Shown: positions 21,027 through 22,017 of the stretch, piece by piece
Numbering within the stretch: the first letter of the stretch is position 1
Layout: every line of letters begins with the position of its first letter
Origin: a virus
Virus record (IMG/VR): IMGVR_UViG_3300042906_000918
Coordinates: 1-22,017 of that record
Reading direction: 5' to 3' (one strand)
Length of the DNA: 22,017 nucleotides
The notes under the pieces: generated by a model
Seen by the model: the letters and a program-made list of their open reading frames with translations, nothing else
What the model was told of the DNA's origin: nothing
The model's database searches: none
Program-made: the position numbers and the translations under genes

Positions 21027-21208
21027 GCCCCCTTCTTGGCCATGCCGCGAGACACCGTGTATCCGAGCGAGGCCAGAACGGTAGCGGCAAGGCCGAGGAT
21101 TCGATCGCCGCCCGAGTCTGCCTCAAACACACCGCTTGCCATCGCCGCGCCGACGATCATCGCCGCGACAGAGAGCCAAAATTCCGTGGTCTTATAGCCT
21201 GGCTTCAT
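21023..21208 (-). CDS. Holin-like small membrane protein
   Basis: The 61-residue protein begins MKPGYKTTEFWLSVAAMIVGA and has two hydrophobic segments (about 11-27 and 37-52) ending in TVSRGMAKKGA. I recall this start and end from phage proteins annotated as holin-like. A holin would form membrane lesions to time lysis. The ATG at 21208 overlaps the preceding gene by 4 bp and the stop overlaps the next GTG, so all are co-translated. A non-lysis membrane role cannot be ruled out. Confidence 0.75.
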   Translation of the reverse strand: MKPGYKTTEFWLSVAAMIVGAAMASGVFEADSGGDRILGLAATVLASLGYTVSRGMAKKGA

Positions 21209-21441
21209 CGTGTTCTCGTCTTTCTACGGCACGAGGCCGCGTTGGTGTTACATGACTTCTCCACCGCGTCGACGCGGCGCTCGAGCTGCGTCACGCGCTC
21301 CGAGTGAACTTGCAGAATCCCCTTGATTTCCGCGATCTCGAGACGGATGCCTGAGGCTATCTGCCCGAGCTTCCATCCGACGCCGAGGATGCTTGTGACG
21401 ACGGTCAGCACTGCGACGACGAGATTCAGGTCGATGCTCAT
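21205..21441 (-). CDS. TM plus coiled-coil protein of the lysis cassette (78 aa)
   Basis: The 78-residue protein has an N-terminal transmembrane segment (NLVVAVLTVVTSILGVGWKL), then a short coiled coil (IRLEIAEIKGILQVHSERVTQLERRVDAVE) and a basic end. The layout resembles Rz-type inner spanins or class II holin partners, although the soluble part is short. The ATG at 21441 has GGAGG upstream and overlaps the stop of the 53-aa repeat gene (ATGA). Placed directly before the holin-like gene, it probably acts in lysis or tail assembly. Confidence 0.75.
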   Translation of the reverse strand: MSIDLNLVVAVLTVVTSILGVGWKLGQIASGIRLEIAEIKGILQVHSERVTQLERRVDAVEKSCNTNAASCRRKTRTR

Positions 21442-21599
21442 TGCCACGATCCTCCACTCTTCCAGAACGGCTGCGCGGGTTGCCAAGTGCCGCTTACCTT
21501 GATGAATACCGTGGCGAGTTCCCACACGCCGCTCACCTTGATAAACGCCTGCGTGCCGACCGGGGGTGCGCCAGACAATGAGAGCAGCGTGAGGAACAT
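21438..21599 (-). CDS. 53-aa protein with IKVSGTW repeats
   Basis: This short gene runs from ATG 21599 to TGA 21438-21440. It contains two clear copies of a FIKVSGxWxxA repeat (at about 19-29 and 32-42) and a third degenerate FWKSGGSW copy. The same repeat is common in phage tail and fibre proteins, where it probably forms beta structure. AAGGG lies upstream, the start overlaps the previous TAA by 1 bp and the stop overlaps the next ATG, all supporting a real gene. Its function as a free mini-protein is unknown. Confidence 0.72.
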   Translation of the reverse strand: MFLTLLSLSGAPPVGTQAFIKVSGVWELATVFIKVSGTWQPAQPFWKSGGSWQ

Positions 21600-21763
21600 T
21601 ACGCGAGCCCTTCGAGCGCGGCGACGGTGTCCTCCGTTGTCGCGATCTTCGCGTCAAGCGCGGCGACAAGAGCCGAGTCGCCCTGCGACCATGCGTGCTC
21701 TCGCTGCCGCGCCAGCGTGGCGAGTTTGTTTCGCGCGAGGTCGAGAAGTTCTTGGATCGTCAT
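21599..21763 (-). CDS. Small helical protein of unknown function (54 aa)
   Basis: The 54-residue protein is a probable two-helix hairpin (IQELLDLARNKLATLARQREHAW, then SALVAALDAKIATTEDTVAALEG), similar in size and style to small phage proteins found between tail or fibre genes. The ATG at 21763 shares its A with the stop of the upstream structural gene and the TAA overlaps the next ATG by one base. No family is recognised. Confidence 0.75.
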   Translation of the reverse strand: MTIQELLDLARNKLATLARQREHAWSQGDSALVAALDAKIATTEDTVAALEGLA

Positions 21764-22017
21764 CAGATCACCATCATCCTTGCGTGAATAGTGGAGGTGT
21801 TCATCAGCATGTGCAGATACGGGATGCTGGTCGCGCCGTCCTTGTAGACGACATCGAAAGCCGTGTCTCCGACGATGGCCGTGCCCTGCCCGACATTCAT
21901 CGTGGTCATGCCTTCCATGCCGCTCTGGGCGATGTCGTAGCGGAACCATCGGCCTGTGACTTCCTTCGTGCCGTACAGGTAGTCTCCCGCGTAAATCCAC
22001 TTCGATCCCGTGGTGAA
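21763..22017 (-). CDS. C-terminal part of a probable virion protein, truncated by the window edge
   Basis: The last 84 codons of a leftward gene are visible, ending with TGA at 21763-21765, which overlaps the next ATG by one base. The sequence is beta-rich with aromatics (SKWIYAGDYLYGTKEV, RWFRYDIAQSGMEGMTTMNV, AFDVVYKDGATSIPYLHM), as in phage tail or fibre proteins. The start lies beyond 22017. The family is not recognised. Confidence 0.75.
   Translation of the reverse strand, partial: FTTGSKWIYAGDYLYGTKEVTGRWFRYDIAQSGMEGMTTMNVGQGTAIVGDTAFDVVYKDGATSIPYLHMLMNTSTIHARMMVI

Overview
This 22 kb, high-GC window is part of the genome of a temperate, siphovirus-like phage. The repressor, integrase, recombination and replication genes and part of a tail/lysis module are all present. 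The integrase C-terminus (PNQLRHSAAT, then LLLGH and VTEVYAETDL) and several late proteins resemble those I associate with Planctomycetota, so a high-GC planctomycete host is my best guess. This rests on recalled sequence style, not on a search.

Layout. Positions 1-410 hold an attachment region: the 3' half of a tRNA-Gly(CCC) gene (265-308) flanked on both sides by matching short repeats. No 5' half of the tRNA is present, so this looks like an intact attP (free or circular phage genome, or a tandem-prophage junction) and not a host junction. From 409 to 11990 a nearly unbroken leftward (minus strand) early operon runs, in transcription order: MerR-type HTH, small membrane protein, RecE-like nuclease, small unknown, RecT-like annealing protein candidate, SSB-like protein, ParB-like protein, SF2 helicase, CHC2/TOPRIM primase, winged-helix replication protein, DUF6378 protein, five small unknowns, Hjc-like nuclease, excisionase-like HTH, integrase. 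Start and stop codons mostly overlap, implying translational coupling.

Positions 11991-12124 are a divergent control region with phased 10-bp repeats, a candidate leftward promoter and an inverted repeat. It separates the early operon from a rightward LexA/CI-type repressor (12125-12820) and a small membrane protein (12833-13081).

Positions 13044-22017 hold a second leftward operon of late genes. In transcription order these are a truncated structural protein at the window edge, two small ORFs, a lysis-like cassette (TM plus coiled-coil protein, holin-like protein, and two overlapping small genes resembling an Rz/Rz1 arrangement), an HK97-gp10-like protein, the tape measure protein, two probable virion proteins, a 669-residue protein with about 53 cysteines, a zinc-ribbon protein, a metallophosphoesterase and a zincin-like metallopeptidase. 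Terminase, portal, capsid and endolysin were not seen and may lie outside the window.

The most unusual items are the Cys-rich 669-aa late protein, the two tandem 41-bp hairpin units between the SSB-like and ParB-like genes, the double-armed attP with phased repeats, and the out-of-frame overlapping lysis pair.
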